Below the pieces are notes generated by a model that made no database searches, had not been told where the DNA came from, and saw only the letters and a list, made by a program, of their open reading frames with translations. The translations under genes and the position numbers were made by a program. Positions 21,196-30,306 of a stretch of DNA of 64,000 bases are shown here, in pieces; position 1 is the first letter of the stretch, and each line of letters opens with the position of its first letter. Origin of the DNA: Paraburkholderia sartisoli (GTDB taxonomy: Bacteria; Pseudomonadota; Gammaproteobacteria; Burkholderiales; Burkholderiaceae); the NCBI RefSeq assembly GCF_900107685.1, contig NZ_FNRQ01000001.1, positions 1,364,001 through 1,428,000 on the forward strand, written 5' to 3'.

Positions 21196-21807
21196 ATGGA
21201 TGATCACGGTGCCCCGGCGCTTTCACCGCATGCCACGCTGGCCGAACCGTCACGCTGGGTGCGTCGCTGGGCGCATCTCGTGACGCCCGGCGGCGCGGTG
21301 CTCGACGTCGCGTCGGGCGCCGGGCGGCACGCGCGCTGGCTTGCCGCGCGGGGCCATCCGGTCACCGCGCTCGACCGCGACGCGGACGCGCTCGCGACGC
21401 TGCACGACGTGCCGCGGGTCAGCACGCTCGTCGCCGACATCGAAGACGGCCCGTGGCCGCTTCCGGCTGAGTCGACGTTTGCCGCGGTCGTCGTCACGAA
21501 CTATCTGTACCGGCCGCTCTTTCCACGACTTCTGGACGCGCTCGCGCCGGCAGGCGTGCTGATTTACGAGACGTTCGCGCGGGGAAACGAGACGGTCGGC
21601 AAGCCTTCGCGGCCGGCGTTTCTGCTGGAACCGGGCGAGTTGCTCGAGGCCGTGCGCGGCCGCCTGCGCGTGGTCGCCTATCAGGATGGTTTTCTCGCGC
21701 AGCCGCGTCCTGCCTGGGTCCAGCGGATCTGCGCGATTCTGGAGGCGGATCGGCCCGTCGACGGGGGAGCGGCTCCGCCCCCGCCGCGTTACGATCTGGC
21801 TGGCTAA
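21196..21807 (+). CDS. Class I SAM-dependent methyltransferase
   Basis: A 203-residue Rossmann-fold methyltransferase. Motif I is VLDVASGAGRHARWLA, followed by an acidic residue closing strand 2 in VTALDRD, then VADIEDGPWP and the VVVTNYLYRPLFP motif IV region. This resembles the TehB-like methyltransferase_11/25 group; the substrate is not predictable. ATG 21196 is taken as the start, six bases downstream of an in-frame TTG. It lies 21 bases after trpS and is probably in the same transcript. The last 20 residues are low-complexity and Pro-rich. Confidence 0.8.
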   Translation: MDDHGAPALSPHATLAEPSRWVRRWAHLVTPGGAVLDVASGAGRHARWLAARGHPVTALDRDADALATLHDVPRVSTLVADIEDGPWPLPAESTFAAVVVTNYLYRPLFPRLLDALAPAGVLIYETFARGNETVGKPSRPAFLLEPGELLEAVRGRLRVVAYQDGFLAQPRPAWVQRICAILEADRPVDGGAAPPPPRYDLAG

Positions 21808-21849
21808 TCCGCTACAATCGCGGTTTACTGATCTAATTCATGGCATTTC

Positions 21850-22755
21850 ATGACTAACGGCAATCAAGACGGCATTCAGATTCGCGGCAGCATTCCCGCA
21901 ATCATCACCCCGATGCTCGAAGACGGCAGCCTCGACCTGCCCGCGTTCCGCAAACTGATCGACTGGCATATCGAAGAGGGCACGAACGGCCTCGTCGTCG
22001 TCGGCACGAGCGGCGAGTCGGCCACGCTGTCGGTCGAAGAGCACGTGCTGATGGTCAAGACCGCGGTCGAGCACGTCGCCGGACGCATCCCCGTGATTGC
22101 GGGCTCGGGCGGCAACTCGACCACCGAAGCGATCGAACTGACCGAGCGGGCGAAGAAAGTCGGCGCGGATGCCTCGCTGCAGGTCGTGCCGTATTACAAC
22201 AAGCCGACGCAGGAAGGGATCTATCGCCACTTCGCGAAGATCGCGGAAACCGTCGACCTGCCGGTGATCCTGTACAACGTGCCGGGGCGCACGGTGGCGG
22301 ACATGTCGAACGAGACGATCCTGCGCCTTGCGCAGGTGCCGGGCATCGTGGGCGTGAAGGAAGCGACCGGCAGCATTGATCGCGCCGCGCATCTGATCAA
22401 GGCAGCGCCGGCGCATTTCGGCATTTACAGCGGCGACGATCCGACCGCGATCGCGTTGATGCTGCTTGGCGGGCACGGCAACATTTCCGTGACGGCCAAC
22501 GTCGCACCGCGTCTGATGGCTGAACTGTGCCGCGCCGCGCTTGCCGCCGATGCGAAAACCGCGCGTGAAATCCATCTGAAACTGCTTTCGTTGCACAAGA
22601 ACCTCTTCATCGAATCGAATCCGATTCCAGCGAAGTGGGCGCTGCAGCAACTCGGCCGCGTTCAGGGCGGCATCCGTCTGCCGTTGACACCGCTCGACGC
22701 GCGCTACCACGATATCGTGCGTGCCGCGCTGCGCGAGTCGGGTCTGCTGGGCTGA
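21850..22755 (+). CDS. dapA: 4-hydroxy-tetrahydrodipicolinate synthase
   Basis: DapA condenses pyruvate with aspartate semialdehyde, the first committed step to diaminopimelate and lysine. The 301-residue TIM barrel shows [12 protein letters not shown] near residue 50, the catalytic Tyr142 in [10 protein letters not shown], and the Schiff-base Lys170 in [17 protein letters not shown] at 21813-21818 may be its -10 box. bamC follows 100 bases downstream, the same dapA-bamC pairing as in E. coli, where bamC was first named dapX/nlpB. Confidence 0.97.
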   Translation: MTNGNQDGIQIRGSIPAIITPMLEDGSLDLPAFRKLIDWHIEEGTNGLVVVGTSGESATLSVEEHVLMVKTAVEHVAGRIPVIAGSGGNSTTEAIELTERAKKVGADASLQVVPYYNKPTQEGIYRHFAKIAETVDLPVILYNVPGRTVADMSNETILRLAQVPGIVGVKEATGSIDRAAHLIKAAPAHFGIYSGDDPTAIALMLLGGHGNISVTANVAPRLMAELCRAALAADAKTAREIHLKLLSLHKNLFIESNPIPAKWALQQLGRVQGGIRLPLTPLDARYHDIVRAALRESGLLG

Positions 22756-22855
22756 AATCCGTCCAGCGTCACCGGCCATTCCATTAACCGACGTCAAATC
22801 GCCCACGTTCCCGGCATCGAACCAGGCAACGCGTTCCAGCATCACGAAGGACTTC

Positions 22856-23995
22856 ATGAAACGTTCTGCACTTTCCCTCCACGCAACCCGCATGGCGGCG
22901 CTGGCGCTTGCCCTTGTTACGCTCGCCGGCTGCGACACGCTGAACGACTGGTTTTCGTCCGACAAGGTGAACTACAAGGTCGCGGGCAGCGCGCCGCCGC
23001 TCGCCGTGCCGAGCGACCTGTCGACCGCCCAGGTCGACCAGCGCTATGTGGCGCCGCCGGTCGATGCCGCGCTGGGCGGCGCGCCGGAACGCGCGGTGAC
23101 GCCGGCCGGCAACCGGACGGAAGGCGTGCCGAACGCGCAGGATCCGCTCGGCATGCACATCGAGCGTGACGGCGACCGCCGCTGGCTCGTGGTCGACGGC
23201 CGCTCGCCCGAGCAGCTCTGGCCGCAGCTGCAGGCGTTCTGGCAGGACAACGGTTTCTCGCTGACAACCGACGCACCCTCCACCGGCATCATGTCGACCG
23301 ACTGGGCCGAGAACCGCGCGAACATTCCGGACGACTGGTTCCGCCGCACGATCGGCAAGGTGGTCGATTTCGCGTACTCGTCGGGCACACGTGACCGTTT
23401 CCGCACGCTGGTTTCGCGTGGCGGTGCCGACACGACGGATATCTCGATCACGCACAGCCAGATGGAAGAAATGCTGACGGGTCAGGACAAGACGTCGTCG
23501 CGCTGGGAAGAGCGTCCGCGCAACCCGACGCTCGAAGCGCTGTTCCTCGCGAAGCTGATGGAGAAGTTCGGTCTGACCGATGCGCAGGCCAAACAGCTGC
23601 TGACGGACGCACGCCCGTCGACGGCGCCGGTGAAGGTCGAGACGAGCGCGGGCAGCGCAACGCTCGATCTGCCGGAATCGTTCGACCGCGCATGGCTGCG
23701 GGTGGGTCTCGCACTCGATCGCACGAATTTCACCGTCGACAACCGCGACCGCGAGAAGGGCATTTATTACGTCCGCTACGCCGATTCGATGCAGGAACTG
23801 AAGAAGGAAGGTCTCTTCGGCAAACTGTTCTATAGCGGCAGCAGCACGAAGAAGCCCGCCCAGGAATTCCTCGTGAACGTGCGCTCGAAGGGCGATGCGA
23901 TGACGCAGGTCGCAGTGCTCGACGCGAACGGCCAGGTGGATACGTCGTCGGACGCGCAGCACATTGTGTCGCTGCTGCATGCACAGCTGAACTAG
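22856..23995 (+). CDS. bamC: Outer-membrane assembly lipoprotein BamC
   Basis: BamC is a lipoprotein subunit of the BAM complex that inserts beta-barrel proteins in the outer membrane. The 379-residue precursor has a signal peptide ending in lipobox LAGC (Cys26), the unstructured N-terminal stretch that contacts BamD (YKVAGSAPPLAVPSDL), and two helix-grip domains, the first around GDRRWLVVDGRSPEQLWPQL and the second around FDRAWLRVGLALDRTNFTV. I start at ATG 22856, preceded by GAAGGA; the frame is open further upstream into dapA but that part is not signal-like. A metallo-beta-lactamase-fold gene starts seven bases after the stop. Confidence 0.93.
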   Translation: MKRSALSLHATRMAALALALVTLAGCDTLNDWFSSDKVNYKVAGSAPPLAVPSDLSTAQVDQRYVAPPVDAALGGAPERAVTPAGNRTEGVPNAQDPLGMHIERDGDRRWLVVDGRSPEQLWPQLQAFWQDNGFSLTTDAPSTGIMSTDWAENRANIPDDWFRRTIGKVVDFAYSSGTRDRFRTLVSRGGADTTDISITHSQMEEMLTGQDKTSSRWEERPRNPTLEALFLAKLMEKFGLTDAQAKQLLTDARPSTAPVKVETSAGSATLDLPESFDRAWLRVGLALDRTNFTVDNRDREKGIYYVRYADSMQELKKEGLFGKLFYSGSSTKKPAQEFLVNVRSKGDAMTQVAVLDANGQVDTSSDAQHIVSLLHAQLN

Positions 23996-24002
23996 GCGAA
24001 CC

Positions 24003-24776
24003 GTGCGGTTCGCCAGTCTGGGAAGCGGCAGCGAGGGCAACGCGCTGCTCGTCGAAGCTCAATGCGGAACGACGACCACGCGTGTCCTGCTCGACTGCGG
24101 CTTTTCAGCGAAAGAAGTCGAACGGCGCCTCGCGCGCCTTGGCTTCGGCATCGACAGTCTCGATGCGATCCTGATCACGCACGAACATGGCGATCACATT
24201 GGCAGCGCGCTGACGCTGGCCCGCAAGGGGTCGATTCCGCTGTACATGAGCTGGGGCACGGCCCGCGCGGTCGGCGCCGACGAAGCCGACGTCGACCTGC
24301 ACGTGTTGTGGGGTGACGAAGGCGTTGCAATCGGCGATCTCGGTGCGTTGCCGTACACGGTGCCCCACGACGCCCGCGAACCGCTGCAGTTCGTTTTCTC
24401 AGATGGCGCGAGCCGGCTTGGCGTGCTGACCGACGTCGGCACTTCGACGCCACACATCAGCGCCGTGCTGAGCGGCTGTGATGCGCTCGTGCTGGAATGC
24501 AACCATGACGCACAGATGCTGGCGGCGAGTCGCTACCCGCAGTCGCTGAAAGCGCGCATCGGTGGCAATCATGGGCACCTGAACAACGATGCGGCGGCTG
24601 AAATCCTGGCTTCCCTCGACCGGACGAAATTGCGGCATCTTGTTGCCGCCCATCTGAGCCAGCAGAACAATTCTCCGGAACTGGCCCAGGCTGCGATGGC
24701 GGCGGTGCTCGGCGCCGCGACGACAGACGTGATCATCGCCTCGCAGGATGACGGATTCGACTGGCTGGCTCTGTGA
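24003..24776 (+). CDS. Metallo-beta-lactamase-fold hydrolase (YycJ/WalJ type)
   Basis: A 257-residue MBL-fold protein beginning MRFASLGSGSEGNALLVE, which is typical of the YycJ/WalJ subgroup of Zn-dependent hydrolases or nucleases. The HxHxDH motif is THEHGDH (H60, H62, D64, H65); further ligands are likely in TVPHDAREP, DVGTSTPHI and GNHGHLNND. WalJ has been linked to DNA repair and cell-wall control in Gram-positives; the proteobacterial role is undefined. It starts at GTG 24003, seven bases after bamC, so it is probably translated from the same mRNA. Confidence 0.86.
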   Translation: MRFASLGSGSEGNALLVEAQCGTTTTRVLLDCGFSAKEVERRLARLGFGIDSLDAILITHEHGDHIGSALTLARKGSIPLYMSWGTARAVGADEADVDLHVLWGDEGVAIGDLGALPYTVPHDAREPLQFVFSDGASRLGVLTDVGTSTPHISAVLSGCDALVLECNHDAQMLAASRYPQSLKARIGGNHGHLNNDAAAEILASLDRTKLRHLVAAHLSQQNNSPELAQAAMAAVLGAATTDVIIASQDDGFDWLAL

Positions 24777-24814
24777 GTTTCATACGGGGTGCAGCTGGAG
24801 GTCGATAAGGCACG

Positions 24815-24862
24815 CAGAAACAAAAACGCCCATGACGGATGTCATGGGCGTTTTTGTTTCTG
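24815..24862. terminator. Bidirectional terminator between convergent genes
   Basis: Perfect 22-bp arms (24815-24836 and 24841-24862) around a four-base loop, with A-runs on the left and T-runs on the right, so both strands carry a stem followed by T-rich sequence. It separates the dapA-bamC-MBL group from the convergent BI-1 family gene. Confidence 0.92.
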
Positions 24863-24959
24863 TCTGGCTGCCAGCTACGGTTTTTACTGCAATCGATGCT
24901 GGTTGCCGTGACCGGGATGGGTAATCAACCCGCCACCACCGGCCGTACTTTTGGTCGGA

Positions 24960-25655
24960 TTAGTTCCGGTTGCCGCCGAAGATGCCAAGCAGCGCGAGCA
25001 GGTTGACGAAGACGTTGTAGAGGTCCAGATAGATCGCGAGCGTGGCCGAGATGTAGTTCGTTTCACCACCGTTCACGACGCGCTGGACGTCAAACAGCAT
25101 GTAAGCCGAGAAAATCGCGATCGCGAGCACGGAGACCGTGAGCATCAGCGCAGGCAGGTGCAGGAACATGTTCGCGACCATCGCGAGCAGCAGCACGATC
25201 ACGCCCATGAAGAGCCATTTGCCGAGACCCGAAAAATCGCGCTTGCTGACGGTAGCCACCGTCGCCATCGTGGCGAAGATCACACCGGTGCCACCAAACG
25301 CGAGCATGATCAGCGACGGACCGTTCGAGAACCCGAGGATGAAGCTCAGGAGCCGCGACAGCATCAGGCCCATGAAGAACGTGAAGCCGAGCAGCACGAA
25401 GACGCCGGTGCTGCTGTTCTTGGTTTTTTCGATCGCGAACATGAAGCCAAACGCGATGGCGAAGAATGCCAGCAGGCTCATGGCCGGACTGGTGGCGGCA
25501 AACAGCGAAAAACCGGTCGCGACACCCACCCACGCGCCGAGGACCGTCGGAATCATCGACAGCGCGAGCAGCCAGTAGGTGTTCCGGAGTACGCGGTTGC
25601 GGGTTTCGACCGTGCTGATCGTACCGGTGCGGCCGAAATTGTAGGGCGAATTCAT
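24960..25655 (-). CDS. Bax inhibitor-1/YccA-family inner-membrane protein
   Basis: A 231-residue protein with about seven TM helices and little soluble sequence, typical of the BI-1 (UPF0005) family. E. coli YccA is a substrate and modulator of the FtsH protease, whose HflK/HflC partners are encoded 12 kb away here; other members act as pH-dependent calcium leak channels. The C-terminal AIYLDLYNVFVNLLALLGIFGG includes the conserved LD pair. ATG 25655 has an AAGGAGAAA ribosome-binding site. The start lies 265 bases from ndk, in a divergent arrangement. Confidence 0.9.
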   Translation of the reverse strand: MNSPYNFGRTGTISTVETRNRVLRNTYWLLALSMIPTVLGAWVGVATGFSLFAATSPAMSLLAFFAIAFGFMFAIEKTKNSSTGVFVLLGFTFFMGLMLSRLLSFILGFSNGPSLIMLAFGGTGVIFATMATVATVSKRDFSGLGKWLFMGVIVLLLAMVANMFLHLPALMLTVSVLAIAIFSAYMLFDVQRVVNGGETNYISATLAIYLDLYNVFVNLLALLGIFGGNRN

Positions 25656-25830
25656 GGTTTCTCCTTGCGTCAGACGCAGTGTTGCGCAGTGGTTGTACAG
25701 CCCGGCTGGCCGTGGCGGCACCCGCCGCTGGTCCGTACACCCTTAAGATTACCCCGAGACCGGCGAGTTTCAATAGCTGGCCAGACGGCGGATGGTGAGG
25801 TGCCGGACACTTTGTTAGAGTCTTACGGTG

Positions 25831-25859
25831 TTGTAAGGGTTCAATCGCAATCATATAAC
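25831..25859 (+). promoter_or_regulatory. Predicted promoter of ndk
   Basis: TTGTAA (25831-25836), 17-base spacer, TATAAC (25854-25859), in an AT-rich stretch upstream of ndk. An alternative -10, TACAAT at 25869-25874, has no matching -35. Confidence 0.5.
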
Positions 25860-25920
25860 GGAACATGCTACAATAGACGATTCATTTGAATCTGTAACCT
25901 CTTAATTTTCTGGAGTTTTT

Positions 25921-26346
25921 ATGGCGCTCGAACGCACCCTGTCGATTATCAAGCCCGACGCAGTGGCAAAGAACGTGATCGGTCAGATCTACAGCCGTTT
26001 CGAAAACGCTGGCCTCAAGATCGCCGCTTCGCGCATGGTCCACCTGTCGCGCGCTGATGCCGAGAAGTTCTACGCTGTACATGCCGCACGTCCGTTCTTC
26101 AAGGACCTCGTCGACTTCATGATCTCGGGTCCGGTGGTGGTTCAGGTTCTGGAAGGCGAAAACGCCATTCTTAAGCATCGCGACCTGATGGGCGCGACGG
26201 ACCCGAAGAAGGCCGAAAAGGGCACGATCCGCGCTGATTTCGCGGACAGCATCGACGCGAACGCAGTCCACGGTTCGGACGCAGCCGAAACAGCCGCCGT
26301 CGAAATCGCATTCTTCTTCCCGGCAGTCAACGTTTACTCGCGTTAA
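25921..26346 (+). CDS. ndk: Nucleoside diphosphate kinase
   Basis: Ndk transfers the gamma phosphate from ATP to nucleoside diphosphates, balancing NTP pools. The 141-residue sequence is canonical: [15 protein letters not shown] at the start, [15 protein letters not shown] and the active-site His117 in [14 protein letters not shown] ribosome-binding site precedes the ATG. It leads the conserved ndk-rlmN-rodZ-ispG-hisS series. Confidence 0.98.
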   Translation: MALERTLSIIKPDAVAKNVIGQIYSRFENAGLKIAASRMVHLSRADAEKFYAVHAARPFFKDLVDFMISGPVVVQVLEGENAILKHRDLMGATDPKKAEKGTIRADFADSIDANAVHGSDAAETAAVEIAFFFPAVNVYSR

Positions 26347-26466
26347 TCCGCGTAAGCGGCTGTCCAGGTAGTAAGGTAGAAGCAGCAGGAACGGGCGCGA
26401 ACGGTACGGGCGTTCATGTGGCTTGTTGCATGAACGCAGGTTTGCACTGATATGGCAGGATTCGAC

Positions 26467-27618
26467 ATGGCGAGCAGTTCAACCGTCAACCTTCTCGATC
26501 TCGACGCACAGGGGCTCGTTGCATATTGCGACAGCCTCGGCGAAAAGCCGTTTCGCGCCAAGCAGTTGCAGCGCTGGATTCACCAGTACAACGCCGCCGA
26601 TTTCGATGGCATGACCGATCTCGCAAAGTCCCTCCGCGAAAAGCTGAAGGGGCGCGCTGAGATTTCGATGCCCGAGATCACAAGCGATCATATTTCCACC
26701 GACGGCACACGCAAGTGGCTGATCGACGTCGGTAACGGCAACGCAGTCGAAACAGTCTTCATTCCGGAAGAGACGCGCGGAACGCTCTGCGTGTCGTCGC
26801 AGGCGGGATGTGCGGTCAACTGCCGTTTCTGCTCCACTGGCAAACAGGGTTTTTCCCGCAATCTCACCACCGGCGAAATCATCGGCCAGTTGCGCATGGC
26901 CGAATTTGCGCTGCGCGCGTCGCTCGGCTCGGCCGGCGGACGGGCGGTGGGCGGTGAAGGCAAGGGCGAGCGGGTCGTCACGAACGTCGTGATGATGGGC
27001 ATGGGCGAGCCGCTGCTCAATTACGATGCCGTCGTGCCGGCCATGCGCCTGATGCTCGACGACAATGCGTATGGCCTGTCGCGCCGCCGCGTCACGCTGT
27101 CCACGTCGGGTGTGGTGCCGATGATGGACCGCCTGGGCGCGGATCTGCCCGTTGCACTCGCGGTCTCGCTGCACGCGCCGAACGACGCGTTGCGCGACGA
27201 ACTGGTGCCGCTGAACAGGAAGTATCCGTTGCGTGAGTTGATGGCTGCCTGCCAGCGTTATCTGAAGGTCGCGCCGCGCGATTTCATTACATTTGAATAC
27301 TGCATGCTCGACGGTGTGAACGACACTGAACAGCATGCACGCGAACTGCTGGCCGTCACGCGTGACGTGCCGTGCAAGTTCAATCTGATTCCGTTCAACC
27401 CGTTTCCGGAATCGGGGCTTCTGCGCTCGAAGCAGGAGCAGATCAAACGGTTTGCGCAGGTGCTGATGGATGCAGGTGTCGTCACCACGGTGCGCAAGAC
27501 TCGTGGCGACGATATCGATGCTGCCTGCGGTCAGCTGGCGGGTGCGGTCAAGGACCGCACGCGTCTTGCCGAACGCACCGGGAAGGCGGCGAAAATCATC
27601 GAAGTTCGCGCGATTTGA
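26467..27618 (+). CDS. rlmN: Dual-specificity 23S rRNA/tRNA adenine-C2 methyltransferase
   Basis: RlmN is a radical-SAM enzyme that methylates C2 of A2503 in 23S rRNA and A37 in some tRNAs. The product is 383 residues from ATG 26467, which has AGGA about seven bases upstream; the in-frame ATG at 26452 would add five residues. The iron-sulfur cluster motif CxxxCxxC is in [12 protein letters not shown], the [12 protein letters not shown]-binding segment follows, and the catalytic C-terminal Cys lies in [10 protein letters not shown] short hairpin follows (27689-27705), then the RodZ-like gene. Many relatives have pilF between rlmN and rodZ, and it is not present here. Confidence 0.96.
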   Translation: MASSSTVNLLDLDAQGLVAYCDSLGEKPFRAKQLQRWIHQYNAADFDGMTDLAKSLREKLKGRAEISMPEITSDHISTDGTRKWLIDVGNGNAVETVFIPEETRGTLCVSSQAGCAVNCRFCSTGKQGFSRNLTTGEIIGQLRMAEFALRASLGSAGGRAVGGEGKGERVVTNVVMMGMGEPLLNYDAVVPAMRLMLDDNAYGLSRRRVTLSTSGVVPMMDRLGADLPVALAVSLHAPNDALRDELVPLNRKYPLRELMAACQRYLKVAPRDFITFEYCMLDGVNDTEQHARELLAVTRDVPCKFNLIPFNPFPESGLLRSKQEQIKRFAQVLMDAGVVTTVRKTRGDDIDAACGQLAGAVKDRTRLAERTGKAAKIIEVRAI

Positions 27619-27688
27619 GCATGGCGGAGTCCTTGTGACTTCGAGACGTCGGGTGAATTGAAAAGAAAGTTTGCAAAATCGATCGGAA

Positions 27689-27715
27689 GCGGCGCAGAAC
27701 GCCGCACATTTTGTT
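27689..27715 (+). terminator. Possible weak terminator after rlmN
   Basis: GCGGCG (27689-27694), loop CAGAA, CGCCGC (27700-27705), then ACATTTTGTT. The stem is short and the T-run interrupted, so it may only attenuate. Confidence 0.35.
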
Positions 27716-27802
27716 ATAAACGGTCTGCGAATCCGAACCGATGCCTGAAAGGTGGGGACGGATCGTAAGAGTGAAAAAAGAATCGACGCGAAAGGATTTG
27801 GG

Positions 27803-28873
27803 ATGAGTGAGCCGCAGCACCCGCAGCCGCATGACAATGAGACGAACGCCGGCCGTCCAGCACCGGCCGTCGCACCGGCGGTGGCGCAGCCCGCGCTGGA
27901 ATCGCTTGCGGCAGTCGGGGCGCGGCTGACCCAGTTGCGCGAGTTGAAGGGCTGGTCGATCGAGGACGTGTCCTCGCGCCTGAAGGTCTCGCCGGCCAAA
28001 CTGCGCGCACTCGAAAGCGGCGATGTCAGCCAGTTGCCGGACACGACGTTCGCGCTCGGCGTGGTGCGCAGCTACGCGAAAATGCTCGGCACCGATCCCG
28101 CGCCGTTCAGTCAGGCGCTGCGTCGCGTCAGGGGCGTGCCGGAACCGGATCTGTCGATGCCGGCTTCGTCGGGCCGCGATTTGCCGCGAGGCCGCGTATC
28201 GCTTTCCCTCGGCAACAGCGCGGCGAAATCGCGTTCGTGGCTGTGGGGCGTGGCCGCGGTGATCGTTGCAGTCATTGCGCTCGCGATGTGGCACACGAAT
28301 GGCGGCGACTCGTCGGCGTGGCTCGCGCGGCTGAAGGCCGACGCGAATGGCGCAGCGGGTAGTGCGACCGGCGCATCTGGCGCCGTCGCGCAGGATCAGG
28401 ACGCTGCTTCAGCAACAGTGGCGGGTGAGGAGGCGGCACCTGCATCGGGCGCCCAGGTTGCGACGGACAGTAGCGCATCTCAGGCGACGCCGATGCCGGC
28501 GCCGCTCGCGACCAGTGTTTCGCCGGCGCCCCCGGGCGCCCAGGCGGCACAGCCAGCCGCCGTTGCGCCGGTGGCGAGCGCGCCGCGGCAGGCGTCCGCG
28601 GCGGAAGCGGCAGCGCCAGCGGAAGGCCAGGCGACGGTGGGTATCAAGGTGACACAGGACAGCTGGTTCAGCGTGCGGCAGAAGGACGGCAAGGAAGTAT
28701 TCTCTGGCCTCGTCCACGCGGGTGAATCGAAGGAAATTGCTGGCGAGCCGCCGTTCAAGGTTACGGTGGGCAACAAGGCGGGACTGGATTCGATGTCGCT
28801 CGATGGCCAGGCGGTCGATCCGGGCAAGTACGCGTCAGCAAAGGGCAACGTGGCTCGTTTCGCGTTGCCTTGA
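27803..28873 (+). CDS. rodZ: RodZ-like helix-turn-helix membrane protein (DUF4115)
   Basis: RodZ links MreB filaments to the membrane for rod-shape control. The 356-residue protein has a disordered N-terminus, a cytoplasmic Xre-type HTH (about residues 36-110, with LRELKGWSIEDVSSRL), a single TM helix (about 146-163), an Ala/Pro/Ser-rich linker of about 100 residues, and a C-terminal DUF4115 beta domain (VTQDSWFSVRQKDGKEVF to the end). The start at 27803 has AAAGGA upstream. Position between rlmN and ispG is the standard RodZ location. Confidence 0.87.
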   Translation: MSEPQHPQPHDNETNAGRPAPAVAPAVAQPALESLAAVGARLTQLRELKGWSIEDVSSRLKVSPAKLRALESGDVSQLPDTTFALGVVRSYAKMLGTDPAPFSQALRRVRGVPEPDLSMPASSGRDLPRGRVSLSLGNSAAKSRSWLWGVAAVIVAVIALAMWHTNGGDSSAWLARLKADANGAAGSATGASGAVAQDQDAASATVAGEEAAPASGAQVATDSSASQATPMPAPLATSVSPAPPGAQAAQPAAVAPVASAPRQASAAEAAAPAEGQATVGIKVTQDSWFSVRQKDGKEVFSGLVHAGESKEIAGEPPFKVTVGNKAGLDSMSLDGQAVDPGKYASAKGNVARFALP

Positions 28874-28956
28874 AACAGGGTACGCGTCGCGGCAGGTTAG
28901 CCGCGACGCTTTTTCAATTCTGGCGGCGCGTTTTGCGCGCGGCGCCTGCGGTGTAA

Positions 28957-30273
28957 ATGGGTCTTTCGATGCACTCCGAAGCTCAATCCCCTTCCAGCAG
29001 CAAGATTGTTTCAACCGATCCGGTTTTTGGCGGCCAGGCGCCGCGCCGTTCGTCGCATGCGGTAGACGTGCGCTGGGGCGGCCAGATCGTCACGATCGGT
29101 GGCGATTCGCCCGTGCGTGTGCAGTCGATGACCAACACCGACACCGCGGATGCGATCGGCACGGCGATCCAGATCAAGGAACTCGCGCAGGCCGGTTCCG
29201 AGCTCGTGCGTATCACGGTGAACACGCCGGAAGCGGCCGCAGCCGTCCCGGCAGTGCGTGAGCAACTCGACCGGATGGGCGTGACGGTGCCGCTCGTCGG
29301 CGATTTTCACTACAACGGTCACCTGCTGTTGCGCGACTATCCGGCATGCGCCGAGTCGCTGTCGAAGTACCGGATCAATCCGGGTAATGTCGGCCACGGC
29401 GCGAAGCGCGACACGCAGTTCGCGCAGATGATCGAAGCCGCGATCCAGTACGACAAGCCGGTGCGTATCGGCGTCAACTGGGGCAGCCTCGATCAGGACC
29501 TGCTCGCGAAGATGATGGACGAAAACGCGACGCGTTCCACGCCGTGGGAAGCACAGAGCGTCATGTACGAAGCGCTGATCCAGTCCGCGATCGGTTCGGC
29601 GGAGCGCGCGGTCGAGCTCGGCCTGAGCCGCAACAAGATCATTCTGTCGTGCAAGGTCAGCGGCGTGCAGGATCTGATCGCCGTGTATCGTGAGCTCGCG
29701 CGCCGTTGTGAATTCGCGCTGCACCTCGGCTTGACGGAAGCCGGCATGGGTTCGAAGGGTATCGTTGCTTCGACGGCCGCGTTGTCCGTGCTGCTGCAGC
29801 AGGGCATCGGCGACACGATCCGCATTTCGCTGACGCCGGAACCGGGCGCGTCGCGTACCGGTGAGGTGATCGTCGGTCAGGAAATCCTGCAGACGATGGG
29901 CCTGCGTTCGTTCACGCCGATGGTGATCGCGTGCCCGGGTTGCGGCCGTACCACCAGCACGCTGTTCCAGGAACTCGCGTCGCAGATCCAGACGTATCTG
30001 CGCACGCAGATGCCGATGTGGCGCGATACGTATCCTGGCGTCGAGAAGATGCACGTCGCCGTGATGGGCTGCATCGTGAACGGTCCGGGCGAGTCGAAGC
30101 AGGCGAACATCGGCATCAGCCTGCCGGGCTCTGGCGAGAACCCTGCGGCACCGGTGTTCATCGACGGCGAAAAGGTCAAGACGCTGCGCGGCGAGCGCAT
30201 CGCGGAAGAATTCCAGCAAATCGTGAGCGACTACGTCGAGCGCACTTACGGCCGTGCCGAAGTCGCCAACTAG
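28957..30273 (+). CDS. ispG: (E)-4-hydroxy-3-methylbut-2-enyl-diphosphate synthase
   Basis: IspG is the [4Fe-4S] enzyme converting methylerythritol cyclodiphosphate to HMBPP in the MEP isoprenoid pathway. The 438-residue protein has the N-terminal TIM barrel ([31 protein letters not shown]) and a C-terminal iron-sulfur domain with ligands in CPGCGRTT and [12 protein letters not shown]. Starts at 28957 and 28969 are both possible and differ by four residues. hisS follows 33 bases downstream on the same strand. Confidence 0.97.
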   Translation: MGLSMHSEAQSPSSSKIVSTDPVFGGQAPRRSSHAVDVRWGGQIVTIGGDSPVRVQSMTNTDTADAIGTAIQIKELAQAGSELVRITVNTPEAAAAVPAVREQLDRMGVTVPLVGDFHYNGHLLLRDYPACAESLSKYRINPGNVGHGAKRDTQFAQMIEAAIQYDKPVRIGVNWGSLDQDLLAKMMDENATRSTPWEAQSVMYEALIQSAIGSAERAVELGLSRNKIILSCKVSGVQDLIAVYRELARRCEFALHLGLTEAGMGSKGIVASTAALSVLLQQGIGDTIRISLTPEPGASRTGEVIVGQEILQTMGLRSFTPMVIACPGCGRTTSTLFQELASQIQTYLRTQMPMWRDTYPGVEKMHVAVMGCIVNGPGESKQANIGISLPGSGENPAAPVFIDGEKVKTLRGERIAEEFQQIVSDYVERTYGRAEVAN

Positions 30274-30306
30274 ATCGCTCAACCAGGATCGTCAGATAGA
30301 ACACAG

